Origin: Megalonaias nervosa | Taxonomy: Eukaryota; Mollusca; Bivalvia; Unionida; Unionidae | DNA length: 64,000 nucleotides | Assembly: GCA_016617855.1 (NCBI GenBank) | Contig: JAECUM010003660.1 | Location: forward strand, 62,001 to 126,000 | Reading direction: 5' to 3' | Part shown: positions 42,901 through 51,518 of the stretch, in pieces | How the letters are laid out: each line of letters begins with the position of its first letter | Numbering within the stretch: the first letter of the stretch is position 1 | Notes under the pieces: model-generated | Databases searched by the model: none | What the model saw: only the letters and a program-made list of their open reading frames with translations | Told to the model about the DNA's origin: nothing | Made by a program: the position numbers and the translations under genes

Positions 42901-45900
42901 GATACACAGGTCATTGGATGAATAGATACTCAACTCATTGGATGTATAGGTAGACAGCTCACTGGATGAATAGATACTAAACTCATTGGATGTATAGATA
43001 CACAGCTCATTGGATGAATAGTTACTCAGCTTATTGTACGCATAGATACTCAACTCATTGGATGTATAGATACTCATCTCATTTGATGTATAAATACTCA
43101 ACTCATTGGATGTACACATACACAACTCATTGGATGTATAGATACTCAAGTCATTGGATGTATAGATACATAAGTCATTGGATGTATAGATACACAGCTC
43201 ATTGGATGTATAGATACACACCTCATTGGATGTATAGATACACAACTCATTGGATGCATAGGTACTCAACTCATTGGATGCATATTTACACTAACTACTC
43301 ATTGGATGCATAGATACTCATTGGATATATAGATACTCAACTCATTCGATGTATTGATACTCAACTCATTGGATGCATATATACTCAACTCAATTGATGT
43401 ATAGATACACAAGTCATTGGATGCATAGATACTCAACTCATTGGATGTATAAATACTCAGTTCATTGGGTGGATCATGTACACAACCCATTGGATATATA
43501 GATTCACATCTCATTGGTTGTATAGATACAGAACTCGTTGGATGCATAGATACACAACTCATTGGGTGGATCAGATACTCAACTCATCGGATGAATAGAT
43601 ACACATCTCATTGGATGTACGCAACTCATTGGATTTGTAGATACACATCTCATTGGAGGAATAGACACTCAACTCATTGGATGAATTGATGCTCAACTCA
43701 TTGGATGTATAGATACTCATTTCATTTGATGTATAGATACTCAACTCATTGAGTGGATCAGATACACAACTCATTGGATGTATAGATACTCAACTCATTG
43801 GATGCATATATACTTGACTCATTGGCTGCATATATACACAGCTCATTGGATGAATACTCAACTCATTGGATGTATAGATACACAACTCATTGGATGAACA
43901 GATAAACAATTCATTGGATGTATAGATACACAACTCTTTTGATGTATAGATACTCAACTCATTAGATTCATAGATACACAACTCTTTGGATGTATAGATA
44001 CTCAACTCATTGGAGGTATAGATACACAACTCATTGGATGAATAGATACTCAACTCATTCGATGCATAGATTCTCAACTCATTCGATGCATAGATACTCA
44101 ACTCATTGGATATATAGATACTCAATTGATTAGGTGGATCAGATACTCCATTCATTGGATGTATAGGTACTCAACTCATTGGATATATAAATACACAACT
44201 CATTGGATGCATAGATACTCAACTCTTTGGATGTAAAAATACTCAACTCATTGGGTTAATCAGATACACAACTCATTGGATGTATAGATACACAACTCAT
44301 TGGATGAACAGATACTCAACTCGTTGGATGCATAGATACTCAACTCATTGGATGCATAGATACTCAGCTCATTGGATGTATAAAACACTCAGCTGATTTT
44401 GTGGATCAGATACACATCTCATTGGCTGTATATATACTGAACTCATTGGCTGTATAGATGCTCAGCTTATTGGATGCATACATACTCAACTCATTGGATG
44501 CATTGATACTCAACTCATTGGATGTATAGATACACAACTCATTGGATGCGTACATACTCAACTCGTTGGATGCATTGGTACTCAGCTCATTGTGTGGATC
44601 AGATACACAACTCATTTGATGTATAGAGACACAAATCATTGGATGTATAGACACACAACTCATTGGATGCATAGATACATAACTCATTGTTTGGATCAGA
44701 TGCACAACTCATTGGATGTATAAATACACAACTCAATGGATGTATAGATACTCACCTCATTGGATGCATAGATAGACAACTCATTGGATATATAGATACA
44801 CAACTCATTGGATGTATAGATACTCAAGTCAGTGGATGTATAGATACTCAACTCATTGGATGCATAGAAACTCAACTCATTGGATGTATAGATACACAAC
44901 TCATTGGATGTATACATACACAACTCATTAGATGAATAGATACACAACTCATTGCATGAATATGCTCAGCTTATTGGATGTATAGATACACAACTCATTG
45001 GATGAATAGATGCACAACTCATTGGATGTATAGATACACAACTCATTGGGTGGATCAGATACACAACTCATTAGATGTATAGATACTCACCTCATTGGAT
45101 GCATAGATACACGACTCATTGGATGTATAGATACTCAACTCATTGGATGTATAAATACTCAACTCATCTGATGAATAGATACACAACTGATTGTTTGAAT
45201 AGATACAGAACTCATTGGATGTATCAATACACATCTCATTGGATGAATAGATACACAACTCATTGGATGAATAGATACACAACTCATTTGATGTATAGAT
45301 ACACAACTGATTGGATGCATAGATACTCAACTCCATGGATGTATAGATACTCAACTCATTGGATGCATAGATAAACACCTCATTGGATATATAGATACAC
45401 AACTCATTAATGTATAGATACTCAAGTCATTGGATGTATAGATACTGAACTCATTGGATGCATAGAAACTCAACTCATTGGATGTATAGATACACAACTC
45501 ATTGGATGTATAGATACACAACTCATTGGATGTATACATACACAACTCATTAGATGAATAGATACACAACTCATTGCATGAATATACTCAACTAATTGGA
45601 TGTATAGATACACAACTCATTGGATATATAGATACACAACTCATTGGATGAATAGATGCACAACTCATTGGATGTATAGATACATAACTCATTGGGTGGA
45701 TCAGATACACAACTCATTGGATGTATAGATACTCACCTCATTGGATGCATAGATACACAACTCATTGGATGTATAGATACTCATTTCATTGGATGTATAG
45801 ATACTCACCTCATCTGATGAATAGATACACAACTGATTGTTTGAATAGATATGCAACTCATCGGATGTATCAATAAACAACTCATTGGATGAATAGATAC

Positions 45901-47109
45901 ACAACTCATTGGATGAATAGATACACAACTCATTTGATGTATAGATACACAACTGATTGGATGCATAGATACTCAGCTCCTTGGATTTATAGATACTCAA
46001 CTCATTGGGTGGATCAGATGCACTACTTATTGGATGTATAGATACACAATTCATTGGATGTATAGATACACAACTTATTGGATGTATAGATACTCAACTC
46101 ACTTGATGTATACATACACAGCTCATTGTATGAATAGATACACAACTCATTGGATGTATAGATACTCAACTCCTTGGATGTATAGATACACAACTCATTG
46201 GATGTATAGATACACAACTCTTTGGATGCATAGATAGACAACTCATTGGATGTATGGATACACAACTCATTGGACGTTTACATACACAATTCATTGGATG
46301 AATAGATACACAACTCGTTATATAAAGTACAAATAAAGTAACATGTGTCTAATATTTTCATCATAGAAGTGACAGATATTTTGAAGGGAGACTTGTGATG
46401 TTAAGAACGCCAGCCATCACATTATTGTCAGTTCTTTTATTTTCTTGAACTGTATCATTTGATTCCATAATAGGTTTGAATTTGGCTTTGCCCTTAAGTG
46501 TCTTTAACATAGAATGCTTCAGACACCCACATGTTCAGAAGAGAAACACAGAACAAATTATATGCGTATGAGTTCCCAGAGGGTTCCAAATCACATTGAA
46601 AACGTAAATATCAGTAAATGAACTGGAGGTACATACCTTATTTCCGAAGTCCATAATTTCAGAAATGGGGAAGGTTCGAGTCATTATTCCATATTTTCAG
46701 TTTCCAAAGTCCATAATTTCAGAAGCGGGGAAGGGGGAGTCAGAATTCTATAATTTTGGAATGGGGTGAGAAGGGAGGCAGAATGTTGAAGTTCATTGTG
46801 ATTCCTTGTTTTCAAAAGAAAGATTATCTATGTTCAAGTCATTGCTCTCAAATTACAAAGAATCAACTTATCATTTTTAGTCATTGTTCTCAGAAGAAAG
46901 ATTATTACAAAGCATCATCTTGTTGTTTTTAGTCCATTTTGGGAATTTCCTATAAAATTTAGAAAACTTGTGTTTCAGGTCCACTTTTCAATTTGCCCGA
47001 ATTCCATTACATCATTCTTAGCAATGGACCCATGCCATTGGGTATACTGGAAAATTTAATTGACAACTGGATCAAAGATGGCAAATTAGCAGCCAGTGAA
47101 GTAACATAA
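10924..47109 (+). CDS. DUF885-family (metallopeptidase-like) protein, C-terminal 297 residues, multi-exon
   Basis: Coding segments: 10924-11010, 12397-12491, 19971-20078, 21451-21511, 29386-29490, one of 36524-36588 or 36641-36705, 38136-38207, 38544-38713, and 46979-47109 ending in TAA. The lengths sum to 894 nt (298 codons) and phase matches at every junction; all introns are GT-AG. In order the protein shows [48 protein letters not shown] and [10 protein letters not shown]. These are landmarks of family DUF885 (PF05960). The His/Glu motif suggests zinc peptidase chemistry, but the substrate is unknown. The N-terminal half and start codon were not found and lie further 5', inside or outside the window. 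No frameshift or stop breaks any exon, so the gene looks functional. Confidence 0.85.
11090..11110. repeat. short (TA)n microsatellite
   Basis: TA dinucleotide run of about 20 bp. Confidence 0.9.
11140..12024 (+). mobile_element. solo LTR, copy 2
   Basis: Begins TGTTATGTATATATTTAATT and ends CTCGTAACA, 885 bp. This is the best-preserved template for recognising the others, and contains GGGAAATAAATTATTTG near the 3' end. It is inserted in the intron between the first two recognised DUF885 exons, in the same orientation as the gene. Target duplication is unclear (TAAT-like bases on both sides, not exactly adjacent). Confidence 0.78.
12178..12274. repeat. (TA)n microsatellite with CA-rich end
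   Basis: About 95 bp of TA dinucleotides followed by CACACGCACACACACACA. The repeat is open in all frames and creates long Ile-Tyr frames that are not genes. Confidence 0.95.
12397..12491 (+). CDS. DUF885 gene exon (95 nt, phase 0-2)
   Basis: Acceptor TTTTCAG, donor GT|GTAAGT. Encodes [11 protein letters not shown] and ends at N-L-P-L-V, the valine codon being split with the exon at 19971. Confidence 0.82.
12492..13140. other. intron, no recognised feature
   Basis: Unique-looking AT-rich sequence between an exon and the hAT-like element. Confidence 0.45.
13151..16012 (+). pseudogene. decayed hAT-like transposase gene, split by a solo LTR
   Basis: Two coding blocks read in the same direction: about 13880-14172, and about 15080-15804. 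The second contains the segment [10 protein letters not shown] (RNase-H-like first Asp), then [18 protein letters not shown], and a C-terminal dimerisation-like [11 protein letters not shown] segment. Together these are typical of hAT-superfamily transposases and their ZBED/ZNF-like relatives. The blocks are separated by an 895-bp LTR in reverse orientation, and the second also carries at least one frame break (near 15250). Possible terminal inverted words TGCCAACC (13153-13160) and GGTTGGCA (16005-16012) would bound the element. The product is non-functional. Confidence 0.7.
14173..15067 (-). mobile_element. solo LTR, copy 3, inserted in the hAT-like gene
   Basis: Reverse orientation: left edge TGTTACGAG (complement of the CTCGTAACA end of copy 2), right edge ATACATAACA. 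Coding similarity to hAT transposase stops at its left edge and resumes just after its right edge. Flanks are CTAAC and TAATA, so no clean target duplication remains. Confidence 0.78.
16020..18440. other. intron, mostly unassigned
   Basis: 16020-16260 has a short run of coding-like sequence without a confident family, possibly another transposon remnant. An open frame at 17451-17690 (79 codons, + strand) contains [10 protein letters not shown] and ends with G-Y-L-S-I-R. It is not low-complexity, and I cannot assign it; it may be repeat-derived. The rest shows nothing. Confidence 0.4.
18450..19063 (+). pseudogene. 3' end of a CR1/L2-type LINE with (ATT)n tail
   Basis: The translation shows [23 protein letters not shown] and [10 protein letters not shown]: the C-terminal region found downstream of the reverse transcriptase in many CR1/L2-like LINEs. 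A 3' UTR of about 200 bp follows with a 'gtaaagtgctt-agagc' and 'aggcgctatac' segment, ending in (ATT)n at 19021-19061, the usual simple 3' tail of this group. The reverse transcriptase itself is missing (5' truncation). Confidence 0.75.
19064..19970. other. intron, no recognised feature
   Basis: AT-rich intronic sequence. The acceptor of the next exon (GATTACAG at 19963-19970) has a weak pyrimidine tract. Confidence 0.45.
19971..20078 (+). CDS. DUF885 gene exon (108 nt, phase 2-2)
   Basis: Acceptor CTGATTACAG, donor GATAA|GTAAGT. In the phase inherited from 12491 it reads V-K-N-S-P-H-D-G, then [23 protein letters not shown]885 proteins carry a G-x-R-P-G-x-F-Y-x-N segment just before the HExxPGHH motif. 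An overlapping open frame in another phase is a shadow. Confidence 0.82.
20739..20893. repeat. tandem repeat, about 55-bp unit, 3 copies
   Basis: Unit ATCATATTATTATAAATT-ATCAAA-GCAGAACTAGATGATGCC, then AGTACTTC. The last two copies are almost identical. Confidence 0.85.
20894..21450. other. intron, no recognised feature
   Basis: Nothing recognised before the acceptor TTTTTCAATTGTAG. Confidence 0.45.
21451..21511 (+). CDS. DUF885 gene exon with HETVPGHH motif (61 nt, phase 2-0)
   Basis: Acceptor AATTGTAG, donor GAG|GTATGTG. Encodes [20 protein letters not shown] after the split Asn codon. This is the most conserved part of the family. The two His and the Glu are the candidate metal-binding and catalytic residues. 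Confidence 0.88.
21512..22058. other. intron, no recognised feature
   Basis: No repeat or coding signal recognised. Confidence 0.4.
22059..22143. repeat. 26-bp tandem repeat, about 3 copies
   Basis: TGTTCTATCAGTGATCATTG followed by CCAATG/A, repeated. Confidence 0.85.
22647..22897 (+). mobile_element. tRNA-derived SINE, full-length copy
   Basis: The 5' head resembles a tRNA gene with an A box (TGGCCTAGTGG) and a B box (GGTTCGAGTCT), the internal RNA polymerase III promoter. The body includes 'gttggtggttctttccgggg', 'cttcctccacca' and 'actggccgcca', and the tail ends in (CAA)n. Two more copies lie at 37631 and 58286. The conserved 3' part resembles a SINE domain I associate with molluscs and other lophotrochozoans. 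Confidence 0.88.
22898..24829. other. intron, no recognised feature
   Basis: AT-rich, with CTA/ACT trinucleotide clusters near 23090-23260. No supported gene or mobile element. Confidence 0.4.
24832..24908. repeat. (GT)n(TA)n microsatellite
   Basis: GTGTGTGTGTGTCTATA leads into about 75 bp of TA dinucleotides, directly 5' of the LINE fragment. Confidence 0.95.
24985..27110 (+). pseudogene. CR1/jockey-like LINE, 5'-truncated pol with defects
   Basis: Blocks at 25034-25448, 25488-26050, 26041-26262 and 26223-27085 read successively in the same direction with small frame breaks. Recognisable in order: the linker after the endonuclease (W-I-T-P-E-I-N), [42 protein letters not shown], and the catalytic box as F-A-D-N instead of F/Y-A-D-D. 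A C-terminal [12 protein letters not shown] segment follows. The endonuclease is absent. The frame breaks and the lost catalytic Asp show it is dead. It lies in sense orientation within a DUF885 intron. Confidence 0.85.
27111..27925. other. intron, no recognised feature
   Basis: Possibly includes the LINE's 3' UTR (to about 27310, where 'tataaaaaaaac' may be its tail). Nothing else seen. Confidence 0.4.
27930..28846. repeat. 31-bp minisatellite, about 29 copies
   Basis: Unit AATGCAGTGCCAAGCAATGG followed by TATTGCAAAAC, with variants (TAATACTGTAAAAT, GGTAATGTAAAAC, GCCAGCAATG lacking one base). Since 31 is not a multiple of 3, the frame cycles through all phases and open frames appear on both strands (up to 200 codons on the minus strand). 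These are artefacts. Confidence 0.93.
28850..29385. other. intron, no recognised feature
   Basis: Nothing recognised before the acceptor TTCTGAACAG. Confidence 0.4.
29386..29490 (+). CDS. DUF885 gene exon (105 nt, phase 0-0)
   Basis: Acceptor TCTGAACAG, donor GAG|GTAAAT. Encodes 35 residues including L-S-D-L-P-P-F-R-K and ending N-S-F-M-E. The terminal Glu precedes the G-W-A-L-Y-A-E supplied by the next exon, as in the family's E-G-W-A-L-Y-x-E. Confidence 0.85.
30660..31521 (-). mobile_element. solo LTR, copy 4, with 5-bp target duplication
   Basis: Reverse orientation, left edge TATTACAGTTCT (a mutated TGTTACGAGTCT), right edge ATACATAACA. It is flanked by TGGGG at 30655-30659 and again at 31522-31526, an exact 5-bp duplication. 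It interrupts the DIRS-like element, so it inserted later. Confidence 0.85.
34725..34930. repeat. 59-bp direct duplication inside the DIRS-like element
   Basis: The segment AGATCGCCCAAGCAAGATGA...GGCAAATGGAAAATC occurs at 34725-34783 and again at 34872-34930, an internal duplication of about 147 bp that includes sequence between the copies. Confidence 0.85.
36524..36588 (+). CDS. DUF885 gene, alternative exon A of a duplicated pair (65 nt)
   Basis: Acceptor TTTTTCCTAG, donor GAATT|GTAAGC. Encodes [21 protein letters not shown] plus two bases, phase 0-2. The 65-nt length means exactly one copy can be used: joining A to B runs into TAG after nine further codons, and skipping both gives TGA after five codons of the next exon. 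Splicing A directly to B would need a 52-nt intron, probably too short in this genome. Confidence 0.85.
36641..36705 (+). CDS. DUF885 gene, alternative exon B of a duplicated pair (65 nt)
   Basis: Acceptor CTTTCAAG, donor GAATT|GTAAGC. It differs from exon A at 7 of 65 bases. All are synonymous except the codon pair AGA/AAG, which changes Arg to Lys in I-Y-K-D-D. The first bases of the downstream intron (GTAAGCTAT) are also shared with exon A. This pattern means a segmental duplication followed by purifying selection on both copies. Confidence 0.85.
36710..37630. other. intron with a (GT)n microsatellite, otherwise unassigned
   Basis: (GT)n at about 36989-37022. Words like 'catttaccag' and 'gtaaatgtcat' recur at 37020-37540, suggesting an old unclassified repeat. 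No coding signal. Confidence 0.5.
37631..37874 (+). mobile_element. tRNA-derived SINE, copy 2
   Basis: Head CCTGGTGGCCATATGGTCTA, degenerate B box GGTTTGAGTCT, then the shared body ('atgtgagaaagcttgccagt', 'cttcttccacca', 'tactggctgcca') and an A-rich ACAAAACAAAA tail. More diverged than the copy at 22647. Confidence 0.85.
38009..38092. repeat. 33-34-bp direct duplication
   Basis: AATATCCCTGAGAGGAAACA followed by TAGTAAATTACATTG is present twice and starts a third time, just 5' of an exon. Confidence 0.85.
38136..38207 (+). CDS. DUF885 gene exon (72 nt, phase 2-2)
   Basis: Acceptor TTTTTTAG, donor TTTTGG|GTATGT. Encodes [19 protein letters not shown] and L-H-Y-F after the split Leu codon. 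The R-x-V-I-D-T-G-L-H segment is a family landmark. Confidence 0.85.
38544..38713 (+). CDS. DUF885 gene exon (170 nt, phase 2-1)
   Basis: Acceptor TGATTGAAG, donor TTAG|GTATGA. Encodes [10 protein letters not shown], then [16 protein letters not shown] and L-K-I-K-E-L-R. The 'Y-x-x-W/x-P-G-Q-A-x-x-Y-K' stretch is among the most conserved of DUF885. Confidence 0.87.
38755..39025. repeat. ~60-bp tandem repeat, about 4.5 diverged copies
   Basis: Repeated words CATTACATTAAACATGGCAAT, then AAA-AGAAC/AT, TTCAGAGGTGACTAAATACA and AATAGCC. Confidence 0.8.
39300..39595. repeat. 25-bp tandem repeat, about 11 copies
   Basis: Unit ACAATGTACTATTCAACCTA followed by TTGTA, with variants. Immediately 5' of the large 24-bp array, but unrelated in sequence. 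Confidence 0.85.
39637..46318. repeat. 24-bp minisatellite array, about 275 units
   Basis: The basic unit is GGATGTATAGATACACAACT plus CATT, alternating mainly with a ...ATACTCAACTCATT form. A 25-bp variant (GGGTGGATCAGATACACAAC plus TCATT) is scattered irregularly and shifts the frame. Units at the left edge (39637-39730) are the most degenerate, as expected for an array maintained by recombination in its interior. The array fills most of the last DUF885 intron. As 24 bp equals eight codons and the unit lacks stops in several frames, both strands show long open frames (M-Y-R-Y-S-T-H-W and S-I-Y-T-S-N-E-L type). These are not genes. Confidence 0.95.
46320..46978. other. last intron, 3' part, no recognised feature
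   Basis: Short duplicated words 'tttcagaa-gggga-ggg' and 'ccataatttcagaa' at 46640-46740. The acceptor CTTGTGTTTCAG follows. Confidence 0.45.
46979..47109 (+). CDS. DUF885 gene, last coding exon (131 nt)
   Basis: Acceptor TGTTTCAG. In the inherited phase it encodes [10 protein letters not shown], then [13 protein letters not shown] and W-I-K-D-G, ending at TAA (47107-47109). DUF885 proteins end similarly with F-H-x-x-V/I-L-x-x-G-x-x-P-L-x-x-L. Confidence 0.87.
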
Positions 47110-47289
47110 AACCACCACCAGCACAAGCATGCCCAGAAAACAGCTCCATGATCAGATGTTTGGTCTTGTTTATTTTTAAGTCACCAGAAATAGGATAAAA
47201 CAGTCACCATTCTGTGCAGAGTTGATTCAGATGAAACTTCTCATCTGTAAATATTTCATGAGATATTAGTTGCTGCATAATTTAAGCAA

Positions 47290-47295
47290 AATAAA
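47290..47295 (+). terminator. candidate polyadenylation signal of the DUF885 gene
   Basis: AATAAA 181 bases after the stop codon, the first such hexamer downstream. Confidence 0.45.
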
Positions 47296-47714
47296 AACTA
47301 GTATACAAATCATTTTTTTTTTTAAATTTAAGATATTTAATATTTTGTTGGTTAACTTTTTTATACCCATTGCATAGTCAGCATCATAATTTTACTATTG
47401 TGATTTATTTTTAAGTTAAAAATTATAATGACTTATTATTCTGTTTGGAAATGTTACTTTTCTGCCTTCACTAATATCTATCACTAAGCAGAGTTTTAGA
47501 CAAATCTGATAGTCTGACACAAGGAGCCTTTCTAAATCTAGATCAGGCCCCTCCTGTATTCTATTTGAGTTGCCCATAGGGCCTGTCAAAATAAAAAAGA
47601 AGTATGATTTGCCTGAAAGAAACCCTGAGCACACTGACATAGTACATTTTTTTTATTTTGAAGTTCTTTAAAGGCACTGGTAAATAATTAATGTTCAGCT
47701 GTCTGCTAGGGCTC

Positions 47715-47812
47715 CATCTGTAGAGCCTTCCACCTTATGAAGATCATCTGTAGGACCTTCCACCTTATGAAGATCATCTTTAGGACCTTCCACCTTATGA
47801 AAATCATCTGTT
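47715..47812. repeat. 30-bp tandem repeat, about 3.3 copies
   Basis: CATCTGTAGGACCTTCCACC followed by TTATGAAGAT, repeated with few changes. Confidence 0.88.
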
Positions 47813-48414
47813 TACACTGTAGTTGAATCAAAGCTATAACGTTGTGCACAAAGTAAAGCAAGTGACCAATGAATAAGGGAACAGTACTATTCTGTTCTCT
47901 GCATTTCATTGGTTGCCTATAATTAATGCTCACTTCTCCTGCATGAATATCAGTAAGCTGCCCCTTGTTTGGTAATGCATAAGTTGTTAAATATATCAAG
48001 CAATGCCTAGGCAGTCATTTTTTGTAATTGTGACACATACACATTACTATCACACAAAACTGGAAGCTACTATTATTACTGATTGATTTAGCAAAAAATA
48101 TAAGACCAATGCCACTCTGAGTTTATTTCTGTTTTCAACTTAGATTGAGAAATATTTAGATTTTTGCACCATTCAAAAAACAAAACTACTCCAAGGACCC
48201 TGAATATTCATTGCTTCAGATCATTATGAAATACACAGACTGTACATCAACCCATTTGGCAAAGTGGAAGGCATACAGTCAGAGATCACAAGAGATTTTT
48301 TTATTTTTTTCCTAATTGTAACTCACAGACCTGGGTTTGAGTCACACAAAGGAATGAGTAACAAACAGATTCTCTGATCTGTATGATAGTATTCTTCTCA
48401 ATATGTGTGTATAT
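47813..48414. other. intergenic, no recognised feature
   Basis: AT-rich sequence between the DUF885 gene and the LTR element. Confidence 0.4.
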
Positions 48415-49292
48415 TGATATGTATATTTAATTTGCCTTGTTTGTTAGTGTTGTTTTAAATTATTATATGCTATGCTTACTTGTATTTTGTACTTGACCTT
48501 CTCCAAAACCAAGTTCATTGTTTACCAGTTATAAGCCAGTCATTTTCTGATTATAGTATAAATATTAGGATCCTTATCTTATTATGAGTCAAGAACATTG
48601 GTATTCCCTCATAGATGGATCTGTTTGTACATGTTGTTTATCACATTCTTTGTTATAATGTTTGTAATGTAATCTTCTAGAATGGAAGTTCCCATTAAGT
48701 AATAGTTTTTCTTAGAAAATGCTAATTATGACCTAGGTCATGTAGAGGGTATTTTAATCTTTTTTACTGGAAAAATTATTTATTCCTTCAAAAAGATCTG
48801 AAGCAGAAATCAGTCTTATTGTCATGTTCAGTATTTGATTCGGGCTGGAATTTATGTATTACTGTATAATTATTTATTCACTGGAATTACAAAGTGCTCA
48901 TTAATAATATCCTTGGACAGAGACATTAACTTAAATTATAATGAATTCAAACAAAGATATTTTGGATTATATTTTTGTGATTCATCAAAAGACTGTTGAC
49001 ACATCATCACACTTCAAGCCATTGGTACATTAGTACATTCAAGACTACAGGCACATCAGTACCTTCAGCATTGAATCTTATTTGGAACACCACTGGAATT
49101 TAATTAGAAATTTATTCATTAGGACTTGTTATAATACTTTTTGGACTATTTTGGAATTTAATTTGCAATACAGTAAGTTCTTTTTTAATTTTCACTTTGT
49201 ATTCCTGGGAAAGAAATTATTTGTTGAATTTTAGAAACTTGTTGGTTTTTGCTCTTTTCTATTACTTAGTTTAAGATCATAGAATTGTAATA
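48415..49292 (+). repeat. 5' LTR of the Gmr1-type element
   Basis: Begins TGATATGTATATTTAATTTG and ends near GTAATA (mutated TAACA). It shares GTATTTTGTACTTGACCTT near its 5' end, and ACTTGTTGG followed by CTTTTC near its 3' end, with the 3' LTR. Confidence 0.8.
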
Positions 49293-50562
49293 GAAAATTG
49301 GGTGCTGATATATAGGATACACATTTCTCTAAAATATTTCATAAATATTTGTTTTTGAAATTTGTTTAATAATTTTCTCAGTCCATGGCATTATTTTATA
49401 TATTTGATAAATCCACAGTGAAACCAACAAGCCTTCACAATATCATCAAAAGTAGAGAACATTGTTATGAATCCTACTCAGGAGGGGTTAGAATTTTTTT
49501 GAAGAAAGAATTACAGCTAAAAACAGTTGGAATTAAAACAGGTTCAGTTTCAGATAGAAATGATGCAGTGCAAAGAGAGAGGGAAGAGAGAGAAAGACAA
49601 TGGCAGATAGAAAAGGAAGACAGGCTAATGCAAATGCAAAGAGAAAAAAAAAAGAGAGGGAAATACATGAAATGCAGAGATAAAGAGAAAAGGAAGAAAG
49701 GGAATTTCAGTTTAGATTAAAAGAATGAGAACTGCAAATGGAAAACACTCCCCCACTTAACATACAAATTCAGGTTTTGATGTTATCAGAAATATCAAGT
49801 TAGTACCACCTTTTCAAGAAATAGATGCAGATCAATATTTTCTTAATTTTGAGACAATTTCTGAAAATGTTAAACGGCCAAGAGAGTATTGGACTCTTAT
49901 TACAAAACATGCATATTGGCAGAGCTTTTGATATTTTCATTTCAGTGCAACAGAGTGCTGATTATGATGTAATTAAGGGATATATCTTGAAGAGTTACGA
50001 GTTGGTACCTGAGGCATATCAACAAGGTTTTAGGAATTGTAGAAAATTAACTGAACAAAGCTATGTCGAATTGCATTGGAAACAGCGCCATAAATAGATA
50101 ATTGGTGCTCTTCTATAAAGTTTAATAAAGATTATGATAGCCTTAGACTACTCATAGTTGAAGAGTTCAAGATTTCCATCCACAGTAATATCAAGACCTC
50201 TCTTGATGAGAACAAGGTGGAAACTTTGGAAGAGACTGCATGTAAAGCTGATGATTATTCCTTGACTCACAGAGTTTGTTTTTGTAAGTAAGTCTTCTAC
50301 TCAGTAGGTTATTGGTAAAAAACCATTTCAGTCTCAAACAAGCACTTCCAAATTTCAAACTGACACAATGTTTAGGAGTCCAGTTTCTGATAAGACTGAT
50401 CAGAAATCCTTATTTCTTCATATGTGCACCTATTGCAAGAAGACAGGACATGTTATTTCTGATTGCTACAGATTGAAAAATAAGCAATAGAATCAAGACA
50501 GACATATTCCAGATGCTCTTATTTCTAAGATGTCAAGGTCATGGTCATATTTTGAAAGCGAT

Positions 50563-51518
50563 TGTTACATATTGGCTCGTTTAAAGTAACACAAAGAAAA
50601 GAGTGACTACAACAAGCTTTGTAAATTTTAACAAAAATAATTTATTTCCCAAGAAAACACGGTGAAAAGGTAAAAATATGGAACAAGACTTAAGATTTTC
50701 GAAGAAGATCCAAACATTTGTTCTAAAATTGTGAAAACACATGAGTCCTGTGAATAAACAGTTCTAAATTGACGTAGTCTGAATCTCAATTCCGTTCCAA
50801 GATGGCGGATGATGACGTCAGACGAAGGTTAAACACAAATGTCCAGAATTTTCACTGTGAATCACAATTTGTATTGTTCTGTTCCAATTTAGGATTAATT
50901 TCAGCAAATGTCTTTGTCCAGAACCAGTTGTGTAGTTCTCCAGAGAAAATAATTATTGTTTAGAAGGTAGACGAAGTACAACTATCCTCAATAACAAAAC
51001 ACATGTTATTCTTCATACGTACGAACGAACAACTCTTTCCAGCACAAAAGAATACCTTCTTCTTAAGATATTGGAAACTCTATATGATGTTATGATGTGA
51101 CTGTCTAAGATGTTAAAATATGACTCTACCCTAGTTCGCAGGTACCTGAGTATTTTAAAGCAAACTCATAGGTCATTTCATGTACAAGCATGAAGAAATC
51201 ATGGAGATTTCGAAATATCGCCAACGTAGTACAGAATGTCAACAAGTATTATTAGTAATGGCCGTGGTCACAACCAATCATTTACATAGCTATTTCCGAC
51301 TGTTTACTAAAATCGACAAAACCGTCATGCAAAAATCGTGCTTACGCAAGTCACTTTTACGTTCTAAATAAACACGATGTTTCTAACAAATATCAGACTC
51401 TGCGAACATAATCATCATCATAATAATAATTATATTTAATGATATAAAAATGAAATAAAAAGAATTAGAAAGAATTTAAATTTTAACACACATGTAATTT
51501 AACTACAGGGTCGTAACA
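50563..51518 (-). mobile_element. solo LTR, copy 6, nested inside the Gmr1-type element
   Basis: Reverse orientation: left edge TGTTACATATTGGCTCG, then AGAGTGACTACAACAAGCTT and AATAATTTATTTCCC as in the other reverse copies. The right edge is GGGTCGTAACA. It separates the gag zinc knuckle from the protease. No exact target duplication found (GCGAT / CAATA). It contains CpG and 'gatgacgtca' sequence like copy 1, and so may be a younger or different subfamily. Confidence 0.75.

Noticed and set aside
39637..46318. Dozens of open frames of 60-150 codons on both strands with eight-residue periodic translations
   Set aside because: They are the direct result of a 24-bp tandem unit without stops in several frames; there is no start context, codon bias or domain.
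39637..46318. CRISPR-like array
   Set aside because: The repeats are contiguous with no unique spacers, and the DNA is animal nuclear DNA.
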